Positions 1 to 7,972 are shown, numbered from the stretch's first letter. The stretch is 14,822 bases of DNA from Bacteroidetes bacterium UBA4416 (GCA_002390745.1 DGQK01000012.1:344902-359723), one strand, 5' to 3'. Numbers and translations are program-made. Notes: generated by a model from the sequence alone, not told the origin.

Positions 1-936
1 TGCATCGCCAATTGCAAGTTCTGCAATTTCTACAGGATCCCCGGCCACAAGGAGGCCTATATCACCGATATCGACACTTACAAGCGAAAGATCGAGGAGA
101 CGATTAAATACGGGGGCGATCAGCTCCTCTTGCAGGGTGGTCATCATCCGGACCTGGGCCTTAGCTTTTATGTGAATTTATTCAAAGAATTAAAATCCCT
201 GTTTCCCCAGATCAAACTGCATTCACTGGGGCCGCCGGAGATTGCCCATATCACCAAGCTCGAAAAATCGACACACACCGAAGTGCTGAAAGCCTTGGTG
301 GATGCCGGTTTAGACAGCCTGCCGGGAGCGGGAGCCGAGATCCTGAATGACCGTGTGCGCCGCCTCATCTCCAAAGGAAAATGTACGGGCCGCGAATGGC
401 TGGACGTCATGCGCGCTGCCCATCAGCTTAATATCACTACCTCGGCCACGATGATGTTCGGGCATGTGGAAACTGTATACGAACGCTTCGAGCACCTGGT
501 ATGGCTACGCGAGGTGCAATCGGAAAAGCCGGAGCATGCCAAAGGCTTCCTGGCCTTTATCCCATGGCCTTTCCAGGACGACGGAACCTTGCTGAAACGC
601 ATCAAAGGCATTTCCAATAATGTGAGCGCGGACGAATACATCCGCATGCTGGCCCTGAGCCGCATCATGTTGCCCAATATCGAGAACATCCAGGCTTCCT
701 GGCTGACGGTAGGGAAACAAACGGCACAGATCTGCCTGCATGGGGGTGCCAACGATTTCGGCAGTATCATGATCGAAGAAAATGTGGTGAGTGCAGCGGG
801 CGCGCCTCACCGGTTTACGTATAAGACCATTCAGGACGCGATCAGGGAGGCAGGCTTCGAGCCGCAGCTCCGGAACCAGCAGTACGGCGAGCGCCAGTTG
901 CCGAAAGAGATTGTGGAACAGGTCGTCAATTACTAG
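1..936 (+). CDS. mqnC: Dehypoxanthine futalosine cyclase MqnC (5'-truncated)
   Basis: Radical SAM enzyme that cyclises dehypoxanthine futalosine to its cyclic form in the futalosine route to menaquinone, in the cytoplasm. The frame is open from base 1 to the TAG at 934-936, giving 311 residues. The window opens on the radical SAM cluster motif CIANCKFC (CX3CX2C), so the cysteines that bind the 4Fe-4S cluster are residues 1, 5 and 8 of the visible part. Family-typical stretches follow: LLQGGHHPDL, LHSLGPPEI, LPGAGAEIL, TTSATMMFGHVE and the C-terminal GGANDFGSIMIEENVV. Family members are about 370-380 residues long, so roughly 60-70 N-terminal residues lie outside the window. The GHVET signature favours MqnC over MqnE or CofH. 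A short-chain dehydrogenase starts within 10 bases of the stop, so the two are probably co-transcribed. Confidence 0.93.
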   Translation, partial: CIANCKFCNFYRIPGHKEAYITDIDTYKRKIEETIKYGGDQLLLQGGHHPDLGLSFYVNLFKELKSLFPQIKLHSLGPPEIAHITKLEKSTHTEVLKALVDAGLDSLPGAGAEILNDRVRRLISKGKCTGREWLDVMRAAHQLNITTSATMMFGHVETVYERFEHLVWLREVQSEKPEHAKGFLAFIPWPFQDDGTLLKRIKGISNNVSADEYIRMLALSRIMLPNIENIQASWLTVGKQTAQICLHGGANDFGSIMIEENVVSAAGAPHRFTYKTIQDAIREAGFEPQLRNQQYGERQLPKEIVEQVVNY

Positions 937-943
937 CATGCGT

Positions 944-1627
944 ATGAATGTTGTTGTAACAGGTGCCAGCAGGGGAATAGGCCTCGAAGTGATCCGTCAG
1001 TTCCTCGATAACGGTCATACCGTATTCTGCCTGACGCGAAATACAGAAGCTCTGAAGTCTTTGAATGCTGCGGATCTGCATGTACAGGCGACGGATCTGT
1101 CGTCGGTGGAGAGCATGAAAGAAAGCGTGGCTTTTATCAGGAGCAGGACGAAAAGTATTGATATCATCATTCACAACGCAGGCAGCCTCGTCAATAAGCC
1201 TTATGAAACGATCAGCTACGAAGAGCTGGAGCGCGTGTATAAGGTCAATGTGTTTGCGCCCTATTACCTCACGCAGCAATTATTGCCGGTGTTGGGAACG
1301 GAAACACGCTCGCATGTGATCAACATCAGCAGCATGGGCGGTTTCCAGGGTAGCGCAAAATTTCCGGGATTAACGGCTTACAGTTCTTCAAAAGCAGCAG
1401 TAGCGGGCCTTACAGAGTGCCTGGCTGAAGAATTAAAGGATAAGAATATTTCAGTGAACTGCCTTGCCATAGGAGCCGTGCAAACCGAGATGCTGGCAGA
1501 GGCCTTTCCGGGCTATGTGGCGCCTTTATCGCCTTTGCAAATGGCGGAATACATTTTTGATTTTGCATTGAAAGGGCACCTGTATTATAATGGGAAGATC
1601 CTCCCGGTATCCTCTTCCACGCCTTAA
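944..1627 (+). CDS. Short-chain dehydrogenase/reductase (SDR)
   Basis: NAD(P)-dependent oxidoreductase of the classical SDR family, cytoplasmic, substrate unknown. It begins directly with the first Rossmann strand and the cofactor motif TGASRGIG (about residues 7-14). It then shows the HNAG motif, a catalytic serine in INISSMGG, and the active-site YxxxK in AYSSSKAA, so the catalytic set is intact. At 227 residues it is slightly short for a classical SDR (about 250). I chose ATG 944 because it puts the Rossmann strand at residue 2. ATG 938, two codons upstream in the same frame, is equally possible. The open frame extends further upstream inside mqnC but lacks SDR character there. It lies 1-7 bases after the mqnC stop, so translational coupling is likely. 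Nothing shows a role in menaquinone synthesis. Confidence 0.9.
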   Translation: MNVVVTGASRGIGLEVIRQFLDNGHTVFCLTRNTEALKSLNAADLHVQATDLSSVESMKESVAFIRSRTKSIDIIIHNAGSLVNKPYETISYEELERVYKVNVFAPYYLTQQLLPVLGTETRSHVINISSMGGFQGSAKFPGLTAYSSSKAAVAGLTECLAEELKDKNISVNCLAIGAVQTEMLAEAFPGYVAPLSPLQMAEYIFDFALKGHLYYNGKILPVSSSTP

Positions 1628-1847
1628 CAGATATAGAGCACAGCATGCAGCCACACCGGGTGAACCATCTGCTTCTTTGATTTTTTTGCACCTAAATGTG
1701 TTCATGAAAACTGTTCGGGGCCTTCCCGATACCCGCGCCACAGCGTGAATGTAAAGGGCAGCAAAAATCACCCGGGCAGACTGGCTGTTCCACAACTCCT
1801 CATCAAACAATTCCGTCAACGTGTCCCATCAAAACATGCGGATTGTG

Positions 1848-1855
1848 TATATTTG
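1848..1855 (+). promoter_or_regulatory. Putative Bacteroidota -7 box TATATTTG
   Basis: The octamer TATATTTG fits the Bacteroidota -7 consensus TAnnTTTG and lies 14 bases before ATG 1870. No clear TTTG -33 element is seen at the expected distance, so this is a half-match. The implied leader is under about 10 bases. Confidence 0.42.
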
Positions 1856-1869
1856 CAGCGTCATTTTTT

Positions 1870-4236
1870 ATGCAAAAAATCATCCTTCTTTTTCTGCTTG
1901 TTGTCAGCCATGTATTCTGTGCACAGGAAGAGCTCACGCAAACCATCCGCGGAACGGTGATCGACAAACAGACGCAAAGCCCTCTGCCCGGGGCAGTGAT
2001 CAGCATTCCCGGCACCGAGCCCCTGAAGGCCACCACAACAGACGGGAACGGAAAGTTCAGGCTCGACCGCGTTCCCCTGGGAAGAAAGCAATTAAAGATC
2101 TCCCTGATTTCTTACAAGGAAAAATTCCAGACGGTGATCCTGAACAGTGGAAAGGAAACCGTGCTTAACGTGGAAATGGAGGAGAGTGCTGTACAGGGAG
2201 AGGAAGTAACGGTGACGGAAGAGGTAGACAAAACCAAGACCAACAATAAAATGGCCACGGTGAGCTCGCGCGTGTTCAGCACCGAGGAGGCCAACCGCTA
2301 TGCGGGCAGCCGCGGCGACCCTGCCCGTATGGCAGCCAATTATGCCGGTGTGAGCGGCTCCAACGACAGCCGCAACGACATCATCATCCGGGGCAACTCG
2401 CCGCTTGGTATCTTATGGCGGCTGAACGGCCTGGACATCCCTAACCCCAACCACTTTGGCAACCTGGGCTCTTCGGGCGGCCCCATCAGCATCCTCAATA
2501 ACAACACCCTCGACAATTCCGATTTTTTGAGTGGCGCGTTCCCGGCGGATTATGGCAATGCTACTGCCGGCGTATTCGATCTCAAAATGCGCTCGGGCAA
2601 TAACGAGAAATATGAGTTCCTGGGCATGGTTGGCTTCAATGGCTTTGAGCTGGGCGCCGAAGGGCCTTTCAGCAAGCAAAAGAAGAACGGCTCTTTCATG
2701 ATCAATTACCGCTATTCCACGCTGGCAGTTTTTAAATACATCGGGTTGGATTTTGGAACGGGCAATGCCGTGCCGCAATACCAGGACCTTACCTTCAAAG
2801 CAGACCTGCCCACCAAAAAAGCAGGCAAATTTTCGGTATGGGGCATCGGTGGCCTGAGCTTTGTAGACCTGAAGCAGGACCTGCAATCGAAAGGGAATAA
2901 CCTGTACGGGTTCAGCGGGCGCGATACGTATTTCAAATCGAATGTCGGCGCTGCGGGCGTTTCGCACACCTACCTGCTGAGTTCGAGCTCTTACATCAAA
3001 ACCAATATCGGGATCTCCGACCAGTACAACCTCATTACGGCCGACCGCGTGGACACCACAGTACACCCGGCAACCAGGCGCCCCGAGTACCGGAACATTT
3101 CCTCGACCCTAAAGTACTCGGCGAACACCACCTACAACAAGAAATTCAATGCGCGCAATTTTGTGAATGCTGGTTTTTACCTCGATTTGTACACCACCAA
3201 CTTTGTAGACAGCATCGATACCTATGGTACAGGCTTTGTGACGCTTCGTAATTACATGGGCAATACCCTGTTGGGGCGCGGCTTTATTCAATGGAAGCAC
3301 GCTTTCAGTGAACGCTTCTCGGCTAATACGGGCTTTACCTATCAATACCTGCTGCTCAATCATTCCAGCGCTCCCGAGCCACGGCTGGGCCTGAAATACG
3401 AATTCAATAAAAAGCAATCGCTGAGTTTCGGAGCAGGCCTTCACAGCCAGGTTCAGCCTTTATACATTTATTTTGCCACGGCCAACCTGGGCAATGGTGT
3501 TGTGCAGGAAACCAACCGGAATTTGGACTTTACACGCGCGGCGCATGCCGTGATCGCCTACGACGTCAACCTTTTCCATAGCATGCGCATCAAAGCAGAA
3601 GTGTATTACCAGTACCTGTACAGCATTCCGGAGAGATCGCGACCCGATTATTTCAGTACGGTGAACCTGGGAGCGGATTTTACGAGCCCGAATGTGGACA
3701 GTCTGGTGAGCAAAGGCACCGGCGATAATTACGGCATTGAGCTGACCCTGGAAAAATTCTACAGCAGGGGCTATTATTTCCTGGTGACGGCTTCGGTGTT
3801 TGAAAGTAAATACAGGGCCAGCGACGGTGTGTACCGCAATACGGCTTTCAATGGCAATTATGTGTTCAATGCCCTGGGGGGAAAAGAATTTAAAGTGGGG
3901 CAGAAGCATACCTTTGCCGTAGATACCAAAATAACCTATGCCGGCGGGAAGCGCTATGTCCCGATCGACCTGCCTGCTTCCATTGCAGCACATACCGAGG
4001 TGCGCGACGGGCGGTATGCCTACGATTACCAGTACGACCCGTATTTCAGGATTGACATCAAGCCATCCTATAAGCTCAACACCAAACGCTTTACGCATGA
4101 GCTCAGCGTGGATGTGCAGAACGTCACGCGGCACGATAACATCTTTCAGCAGCAGTACGACCTCAATACCCAAAGCATCAAATCGGATTACCAGCTGAAG
4201 TTCTTCGTAATCCCGCAGTACCGTTTAACCTTTTGA
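1870..4236 (+). CDS. TonB-dependent outer-membrane receptor with carboxypeptidase-regulatory-like domain
   Basis: Predicted TonB-energised outer-membrane transporter of unknown substrate, 788 residues. A signal peptide (residues 1-18, hydrophobic IILLFLLVVSHVF, likely cut before Q19) precedes a beta-sandwich carboxypeptidase-regulatory-like domain at about 26-105 (IRGTVIDKQTQSPLPGAVIS). A plug domain follows at roughly 125-250 (RNDIIIRGNSPLGILWRLNG, then ADYGNATAGVFDLKMRSG). The rest is beta-barrel rich in aromatic, alternating strands and ends in FFVIPQYRLTF, with the terminal Phe typical of barrel proteins inserted by BamA. I chose ATG 1870 over the upstream TTG 1843 because it gives a clean signal peptide and because the -7 box would overlap the longer version. 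No SusD-like lipoprotein or glycan enzyme is adjacent, so it is not an evident polysaccharide-utilisation locus. The ligand cannot be told from sequence. Confidence 0.88.
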   Translation: MQKIILLFLLVVSHVFCAQEELTQTIRGTVIDKQTQSPLPGAVISIPGTEPLKATTTDGNGKFRLDRVPLGRKQLKISLISYKEKFQTVILNSGKETVLNVEMEESAVQGEEVTVTEEVDKTKTNNKMATVSSRVFSTEEANRYAGSRGDPARMAANYAGVSGSNDSRNDIIIRGNSPLGILWRLNGLDIPNPNHFGNLGSSGGPISILNNNTLDNSDFLSGAFPADYGNATAGVFDLKMRSGNNEKYEFLGMVGFNGFELGAEGPFSKQKKNGSFMINYRYSTLAVFKYIGLDFGTGNAVPQYQDLTFKADLPTKKAGKFSVWGIGGLSFVDLKQDLQSKGNNLYGFSGRDTYFKSNVGAAGVSHTYLLSSSSYIKTNIGISDQYNLITADRVDTTVHPATRRPEYRNISSTLKYSANTTYNKKFNARNFVNAGFYLDLYTTNFVDSIDTYGTGFVTLRNYMGNTLLGRGFIQWKHAFSERFSANTGFTYQYLLLNHSSAPEPRLGLKYEFNKKQSLSFGAGLHSQVQPLYIYFATANLGNGVVQETNRNLDFTRAAHAVIAYDVNLFHSMRIKAEVYYQYLYSIPERSRPDYFSTVNLGADFTSPNVDSLVSKGTGDNYGIELTLEKFYSRGYYFLVTASVFESKYRASDGVYRNTAFNGNYVFNALGGKEFKVGQKHTFAVDTKITYAGGKRYVPIDLPASIAAHTEVRDGRYAYDYQYDPYFRIDIKPSYKLNTKRFTHELSVDVQNVTRHDNIFQQQYDLNTQSIKSDYQLKFFVIPQYRLTF

Positions 4237-4335
4237 GCGTTTTCCCCCAAAAAACGAATAATCGCCGGGCAGTAACGGATGCTCAGTAAAAGCAGACGTT
4301 TGTTAAGTAAGCGGAAATCCATGTGTGTGATTGCC

Positions 4336-4343
4336 TAATTTTG
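4336..4343 (+). promoter_or_regulatory. Possible second -7 box TAATTTTG upstream of the repeat-protein gene
   Basis: TAATTTTG matches TAnnTTTG in the 262-base gap 4237-4498. No TTTG sits 18-21 bases upstream. If used, it would give a leader of about 150 bases for the gene at 4499. I prefer the nearer box at 4466. Confidence 0.2.
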
Positions 4344-4427
4344 GAGGGGCTCTTTGGATCCATGAACTGGGCTATCTGATATTCGCAGTTTTACTGGAAG
4401 TTAAAAAATAAGAGGCCAATCGGGTTT

Positions 4428-4450
4428 TTTCTGCGACCGGTAAGCAGAAA
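4428..4450. promoter_or_regulatory. Inverted repeat TTTCTGC-N9-GCAGAAA, possible operator
   Basis: A perfect 7-base inverted repeat (arms 4428-4434 and 4444-4450, 9-base spacer) lies 15 bases before the TATATTTG box of the gene at 4499. Its right arm occupies the place where a -33 TTTG would be expected, and none is present. It has no following T-tract in the coding direction, so a terminator is unlikely. A regulator-binding site is an inference from position and symmetry only. Confidence 0.35.
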
Positions 4451-4465
4451 TAGTCTGAATCGGGG

Positions 4466-4473
4466 TATATTTG
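4466..4473 (+). promoter_or_regulatory. Putative Bacteroidota -7 box TATATTTG for the repeat protein
   Basis: TATATTTG fits TAnnTTTG and is identical to the box at 1848. It lies 25 bases before ATG 4499. The leader between them is A-rich (ACAAAAAAACG) without a Shine-Dalgarno site, as is usual for highly expressed Bacteroidota genes. Confidence 0.5.
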
Positions 4474-4498
4474 CCGGATAAACAATTACAAAAAAACG

Positions 4499-7400
4499 AT
4501 GAAAAAACATGTATTAAATCTTGGTTTATGCTTGTTGACCGCTGCTTTCGGGTTTGCGCAAAACAGGACATCTAACCTGGCCAGTTCGGGAACGCCCTCG
4601 CAGCTTTTGTTTCCAAAATCCTTCGGGAGTTCTGCAGACGTAAGCAGAGGCTCGGGCCCTCTTCCCGCTCCAACAACTACCGTAACAGGAACCTGTATGT
4701 CGGTGAATCTTCCGGCTCCTTCGGGCTGGACCTTGTCTAACTATAACGTAGGCCCAGGAAACGGCTTTCTTGCCGGAACCAATATTTACGGTGACCTGGA
4801 AAAAGCCACGTTCTTTAACCTGTCAGCTACAACTCTGACGCAAATCAATCAGGTATACGTGGGCTTTGCAGAGGCATACAGCGCCAACCCGAATGCGCTT
4901 GTGGGTATCAGGATCTATGATGGTACCAGCAATGCGCCGGGCGCACAGATTGGTACTGCAACAGGTATTACGATGGGTGATATCATGGCGGATGTGGCTA
5001 CAGGATCATACTCCCTGATCTATTTCTCAACGCCAATTACCATTCCTGCTTCCAAAAAGTTCTTCGTGAGCGTCGATTTCAGTGCCCTGACATGGCCGAG
5101 CGATACGCTTAATATCTACTCGAACCAGATCGGTCAGTCGCCAACCAGCGACTCCTGGGAGAGGCAGAGCAGTGGCACCTGGTATAACTTTACGAATGCC
5201 AATGCCTGGTCCACAAATGGAACGGTATCTTTATACATCCATCCATTCCTGACCAATGCAGCGATGACAGCAAGCATTACTTCTGCCAGCAGCGTGTGCG
5301 TGGGCAGCCCTCTCAGCTTCAGTGCCGCAGGCTCTACATCCGGAACTTATAATTGGGATTTTGGTGCTGTAGGTACCCCTACGGCTACCGGCACTACGGC
5401 TTCGGCTACGTTTGCCACTGCCGGAACCTATACAACTTCTATGATCGTGGCTGATGCCTGTGGTAACCTCAGAATAGCTGAAAAGACCATTACCGTGAAT
5501 CCAAGGCCTTCTGTAACAGCCAGCCCTTCTTCTACCACCGTATGCAGCGGAACAAGCATCGTGCTGAATGGTGGTGGCGCTAATACGTATGCCTGGACAG
5601 GCGGCGTGACTAATGGTGTTTCTTTCACGCCATCCGCTTCTCAAAACTATACCGTAACGGGTACGGCTTCCAACGGTTGTACCAATACCGCAGTAGCTTC
5701 TGTTGTGGTAAACTCTACAGGCCCGGCTGTAACTGCCAATACAACGGCTAATAATATCTGCCAGGGCACAAGCATTACCTTATCAGGTTCCGGTGCCTCT
5801 ACGTATACCTGGACGGGTGGTGTGACCAACGGTGTTGCTTTTGTGCCTTCTGCTACCCAAACATATACTGTGATTGGCGGTACAGGTACCTGCACAAACT
5901 CTGCGGTGATTACCATTACTGTAAATCCTAAGCCTACTGTAACGGCAAATGCTAGCTCTACGTCTGTTTGTACAGGTGGCATGGTTACCTTAACCGGTAG
6001 CGGTTCCGCTTCTTCTTATGCCTGGACGGGCGGTGTAACCAACGGCGTTGCGTTTGCTCCATCCGCTTCTCAAACGTATACGGTAACCGGTACCTTAGGT
6101 GCCTGCACCAATACGGCGGCTGTAACCGTGAATGTTACCAGCGGCCCTACTGTAGGCGCTAATGCCACGGCAAACACCATTTGCCAGGGACAAAGCGTAA
6201 CGTTAACCGGTACGGGCGCAACTTCTTATGCCTGGACGGGTGGTGTGACCAACGGTGTTGCATTTGCTCCGTCTTCTACCCAAACGTATACCGTAACCGG
6301 AACTACCGGAAGCTGCTCTAATACGGCTGTGGTAACGGTAGCTGTCAATGCTGCTCCTGTGGTGTCTTCAAATCCTGCTTCTGCGGTGATCTGCAGCGGT
6401 GCCAACGTGACTTTCTCCGGTAGCGGCGCTGCTTCTTATGCCTGGACAGGCGGTATCTCCAACGGTGTTGCTTTCTCGCCTTCTGCCTCAGGAAGCTATA
6501 CCGTAACAGGTACTGCTGCCAATGGCTGTACTGCTACCGCAGTTGCCAACGTAACGGTAAACCCGACTCCAAATGTAACAGCTAATACAACGACAGCGGC
6601 TATCTGCCCTGGTGCCCAGGTAACCCTCACCGGTGGCGGCGCTACGTCTTACCTGTGGACCGATGGTGTTATAAACGGTACACCGTTTTCTCCGTCTGTA
6701 ACCAAAACATATACAGTAACAGGTGCCAGCGGCCCTTGCACCAACACCGCGGTAGTAACCGTAGTGGTGAACTCCGCTCCGAATGTTACGGCAAGCCCTG
6801 CTTCAGCAACCAGCTGCAACGGTTCCAACGTTACCCTGAATGGCGGCGGAGCTTCTACCTATGTATGGTCAGGCGGCATCGCAAACAACGTTCCGTTCTC
6901 TCCGTCTTCTACCAACACGTATACAGTAACCGGTACGGCTGCCAACGGATGTACGGCTACAGCAGTAGCGACCATTACCGTGGTATCTTCACTGAATGTA
7001 ACGGCAAACGCTTCTTCTAACGCGGTTTGCCAGGGGCAGACAGTTACCCTGAATGGTGGCGGTGCTACTTCTTATGCCTGGACAGGTGGTGTGACCGACA
7101 ACGTGGCTTTCACGCCGTCTTCTACACAAACGTATACTGTAACGGGTTCTGCCGGTTCGTGCTCAAATACAGCAGTGGTTACTGTAACGGTAAACAGCCT
7201 GCCTAACGTATCGGCTACAGCAACGTCTACCAACGTGTGTGCCGGAAACAACGTGACCCTTTCCGGATCAGGTGCTACTTCTTATGCCTGGACAGGCGGT
7301 GTTACCAATGGTATTCCGTTTGCTCCTACAACATCCGCCGTATATACTGTGACAGGTACAAGCGCAGGCTGTACCAATACAGCAGTTGTTACCGTTGTGG

Positions 7401-7870
7401 TTTCAAACACGCCAACCGTTTCGGCAGTCGCATCTTCTACGTCTATTTGTGCAGGTTCTAACGTAACCCTGACAGGCTTTGGTGCTACCACGTATACCTG
7501 GACCAACGGTGTGACGAATAACGTGCCTTTCGCGCCAACTTCAACGAATGTGTATATTGTTTCGGGCACAGCCAATGGCTGTGTGGGCACCAGCACGATC
7601 CAGGTTGTGGTGAACACGTGTACAGGTATCGAATCCTTAACGTCCGGCGGTGCAGGTATCGTTGTGTATCCGAACCCTAACAACGGCGACTTCATGATCA
7701 AAGGCAGCAAGCAAATGACGATTACTATCGCCAACGAATTAGGCCAGGTAGTGGAAGTGGTTGAGCTGAACCTTCAGAATAATTTCTCATACAACGTGAG
7801 CAAGCTGGCTCAGGGTATGTATTTCTTAAGCGGAAACGCTGTGAGAGAGAAAGTGGTTGTGACGAAATAA
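4499..7870 (+). CDS. Secreted Ig-like repeat protein with PKD domain and T9SS sorting domain
   Basis: Large (1123 residues) cell-surface or extracellular protein, probably an adhesin or matrix protein. This role is inferred from architecture alone. Order: signal peptide (about 1-21, ending GFAQ); Ser/Thr-rich linker; a beta-rich domain at about 65-250 (FLAGTNIYGDLEKATFF, ASKKFFVSVDFSALTWPSDT); a PKD-like domain at about 256-336 (YNWDFGAVGTPTATG, FATAGTYTTSMIV); ten Ig-like repeats at 337-1041; and a type A T9SS C-terminal domain at about 1042-1123 (VVYPNPNNGDFMI, LAQGMYFLSG, terminal KVVVTK). The sorting domain implies export through the type IX system, usually with its removal and anchoring to the surface. 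No catalytic motif is visible. Codon use is T-ending and more uniform than in neighbours, suggesting high expression. It is monocistronic: own promoter box upstream, strong terminator downstream. Confidence 0.92.
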   Translation: MKKHVLNLGLCLLTAAFGFAQNRTSNLASSGTPSQLLFPKSFGSSADVSRGSGPLPAPTTTVTGTCMSVNLPAPSGWTLSNYNVGPGNGFLAGTNIYGDLEKATFFNLSATTLTQINQVYVGFAEAYSANPNALVGIRIYDGTSNAPGAQIGTATGITMGDIMADVATGSYSLIYFSTPITIPASKKFFVSVDFSALTWPSDTLNIYSNQIGQSPTSDSWERQSSGTWYNFTNANAWSTNGTVSLYIHPFLTNAAMTASITSASSVCVGSPLSFSAAGSTSGTYNWDFGAVGTPTATGTTASATFATAGTYTTSMIVADACGNLRIAEKTITVNPRPSVTASPSSTTVCSGTSIVLNGGGANTYAWTGGVTNGVSFTPSASQNYTVTGTASNGCTNTAVASVVVNSTGPAVTANTTANNICQGTSITLSGSGASTYTWTGGVTNGVAFVPSATQTYTVIGGTGTCTNSAVITITVNPKPTVTANASSTSVCTGGMVTLTGSGSASSYAWTGGVTNGVAFAPSASQTYTVTGTLGACTNTAAVTVNVTSGPTVGANATANTICQGQSVTLTGTGATSYAWTGGVTNGVAFAPSSTQTYTVTGTTGSCSNTAVVTVAVNAAPVVSSNPASAVICSGANVTFSGSGAASYAWTGGISNGVAFSPSASGSYTVTGTAANGCTATAVANVTVNPTPNVTANTTTAAICPGAQVTLTGGGATSYLWTDGVINGTPFSPSVTKTYTVTGASGPCTNTAVVTVVVNSAPNVTASPASATSCNGSNVTLNGGGASTYVWSGGIANNVPFSPSSTNTYTVTGTAANGCTATAVATITVVSSLNVTANASSNAVCQGQTVTLNGGGATSYAWTGGVTDNVAFTPSSTQTYTVTGSAGSCSNTAVVTVTVNSLPNVSATATSTNVCAGNNVTLSGSGATSYAWTGGVTNGIPFAPTTSAVYTVTGTSAGCTNTAVVTVVVSNTPTVSAVASSTSICAGSNVTLTGFGATTYTWTNGVTNNVPFAPTSTNVYIVSGTANGCVGTSTIQVVVNTCTGIESLTSGGAGIVVYPNPNNGDFMIKGSKQMTITIANELGQVVEVVELNLQNNFSYNVSKLAQGMYFLSGNAVREKVVVTK
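5507..7621 (+). repeat. Ten tandem Ig-like coding repeats, about 211 bp each
   Basis: Ten head-to-tail units of 70-72 residues, each built as PxVTAxxxxxxxCxG, then VTLxGxGAxSYxWTGGVTNG, then FxPSxxxTYTVTG, then xxCxNTAVVTVxVN. Both cysteines are present in all ten, suggesting one disulfide per domain. At DNA level some blocks are exact: a 31-base stretch starting at 5808 (unit 2) recurs at 6231 (unit 4), exactly 423 bases or two units away. Units 8 and 9 share a 23-base block around the SYAWTG codons. The frame stays open throughout, so this is coding repetition and not CRISPR or satellite DNA. Confidence 0.93.
7655..7867 (+). other. T9SS type A C-terminal sorting domain (protein domain)
   Basis: The last 70-odd residues of the repeat protein carry the three family signatures: YPNPNNGDFMI near the start, a central strand pair (TITIANELGQVVE), and GMYFLSG followed by the basic KVVVTK end. 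In characterised Bacteroidota such domains direct export by the PorU/type IX machinery. Confidence 0.85.
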
Positions 7871-7891
7871 TATTTCCCGCTTTATCATCAG

Positions 7892-7926
7892 ATCCCCGTT
7901 ACACCTTGCTGTAACGGGGATTTTTT
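7892..7926 (+). terminator. Rho-independent terminator after the repeat protein
   Basis: A perfect 12-base-pair stem (7892-7903 with 7910-7921, ATCCCCGTTACA against TGTAACGGGGAT) closes a 6-base loop CCTTGC and runs into six T (7921-7926). It lies 21 bases after the stop at 7870 and separates the repeat protein from the thioredoxin operon. Confidence 0.92.
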
Positions 7927-7964
7927 ATGCTTCGGCTTTCCAAACTTTTAATGGGAGAAATTGT

Positions 7965-7972
7965 TACTTTTG
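7965..7972 (+). promoter_or_regulatory. Putative -7 box TACTTTTG for the thioredoxin operon
   Basis: TACTTTTG matches TAnnTTTG, 40 bases before ATG 8013 and 39 bases after the terminator T-tract. No convincing -33 TTTG is present. The leader ends in an A-rich run (CCTAAAAAAACCG). Confidence 0.4.

Noticed and set aside
1526..1819. Minus-strand open frame MTELFDEELWNSQ... covering the gap after the SDR gene
   Set aside because: About 100 bases overlap the SDR 3' end, and the later translation is low-complexity and Cys/Arg-rich with no family resemblance. A decayed gene cannot be excluded but is not supported.
1628..1869. Possible terminator after the SDR gene (GCAG...CTGC around 1647-1672, T-run 1681-1687)
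   Set aside because: The arms are only 4 and 3 base pairs and do not sit directly before the T-run. Apart from the -7 box at 1848 I see nothing firm in this gap.
1870..4236. SusC of a polysaccharide-utilisation locus
   Set aside because: No SusD-like lipoprotein, glycoside hydrolase or sensor gene lies beside it, and it is shorter than typical SusC proteins (about 1000 residues).
4238..4256. CGTTTT-CCCCCAA-AAAACG inverted repeat just after the TonB receptor stop
   Set aside because: A 6-base-pair, AT-rich stem with no T-tract after it is too weak to call a terminator.
5507..7621. CRISPR or satellite array
   Set aside because: Units are about 211 bases, continuous, in frame and encode Ig-like domains; there are no short repeats with unique spacers.
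7282..7734. Long antisense open frame (150 residues) across the Ig-like repeats, with others at 5231-5644 and 5647-5982
   Set aside because: They mirror the repetitive codons of the real gene on the opposite strand and have no start context or recognisable protein features.
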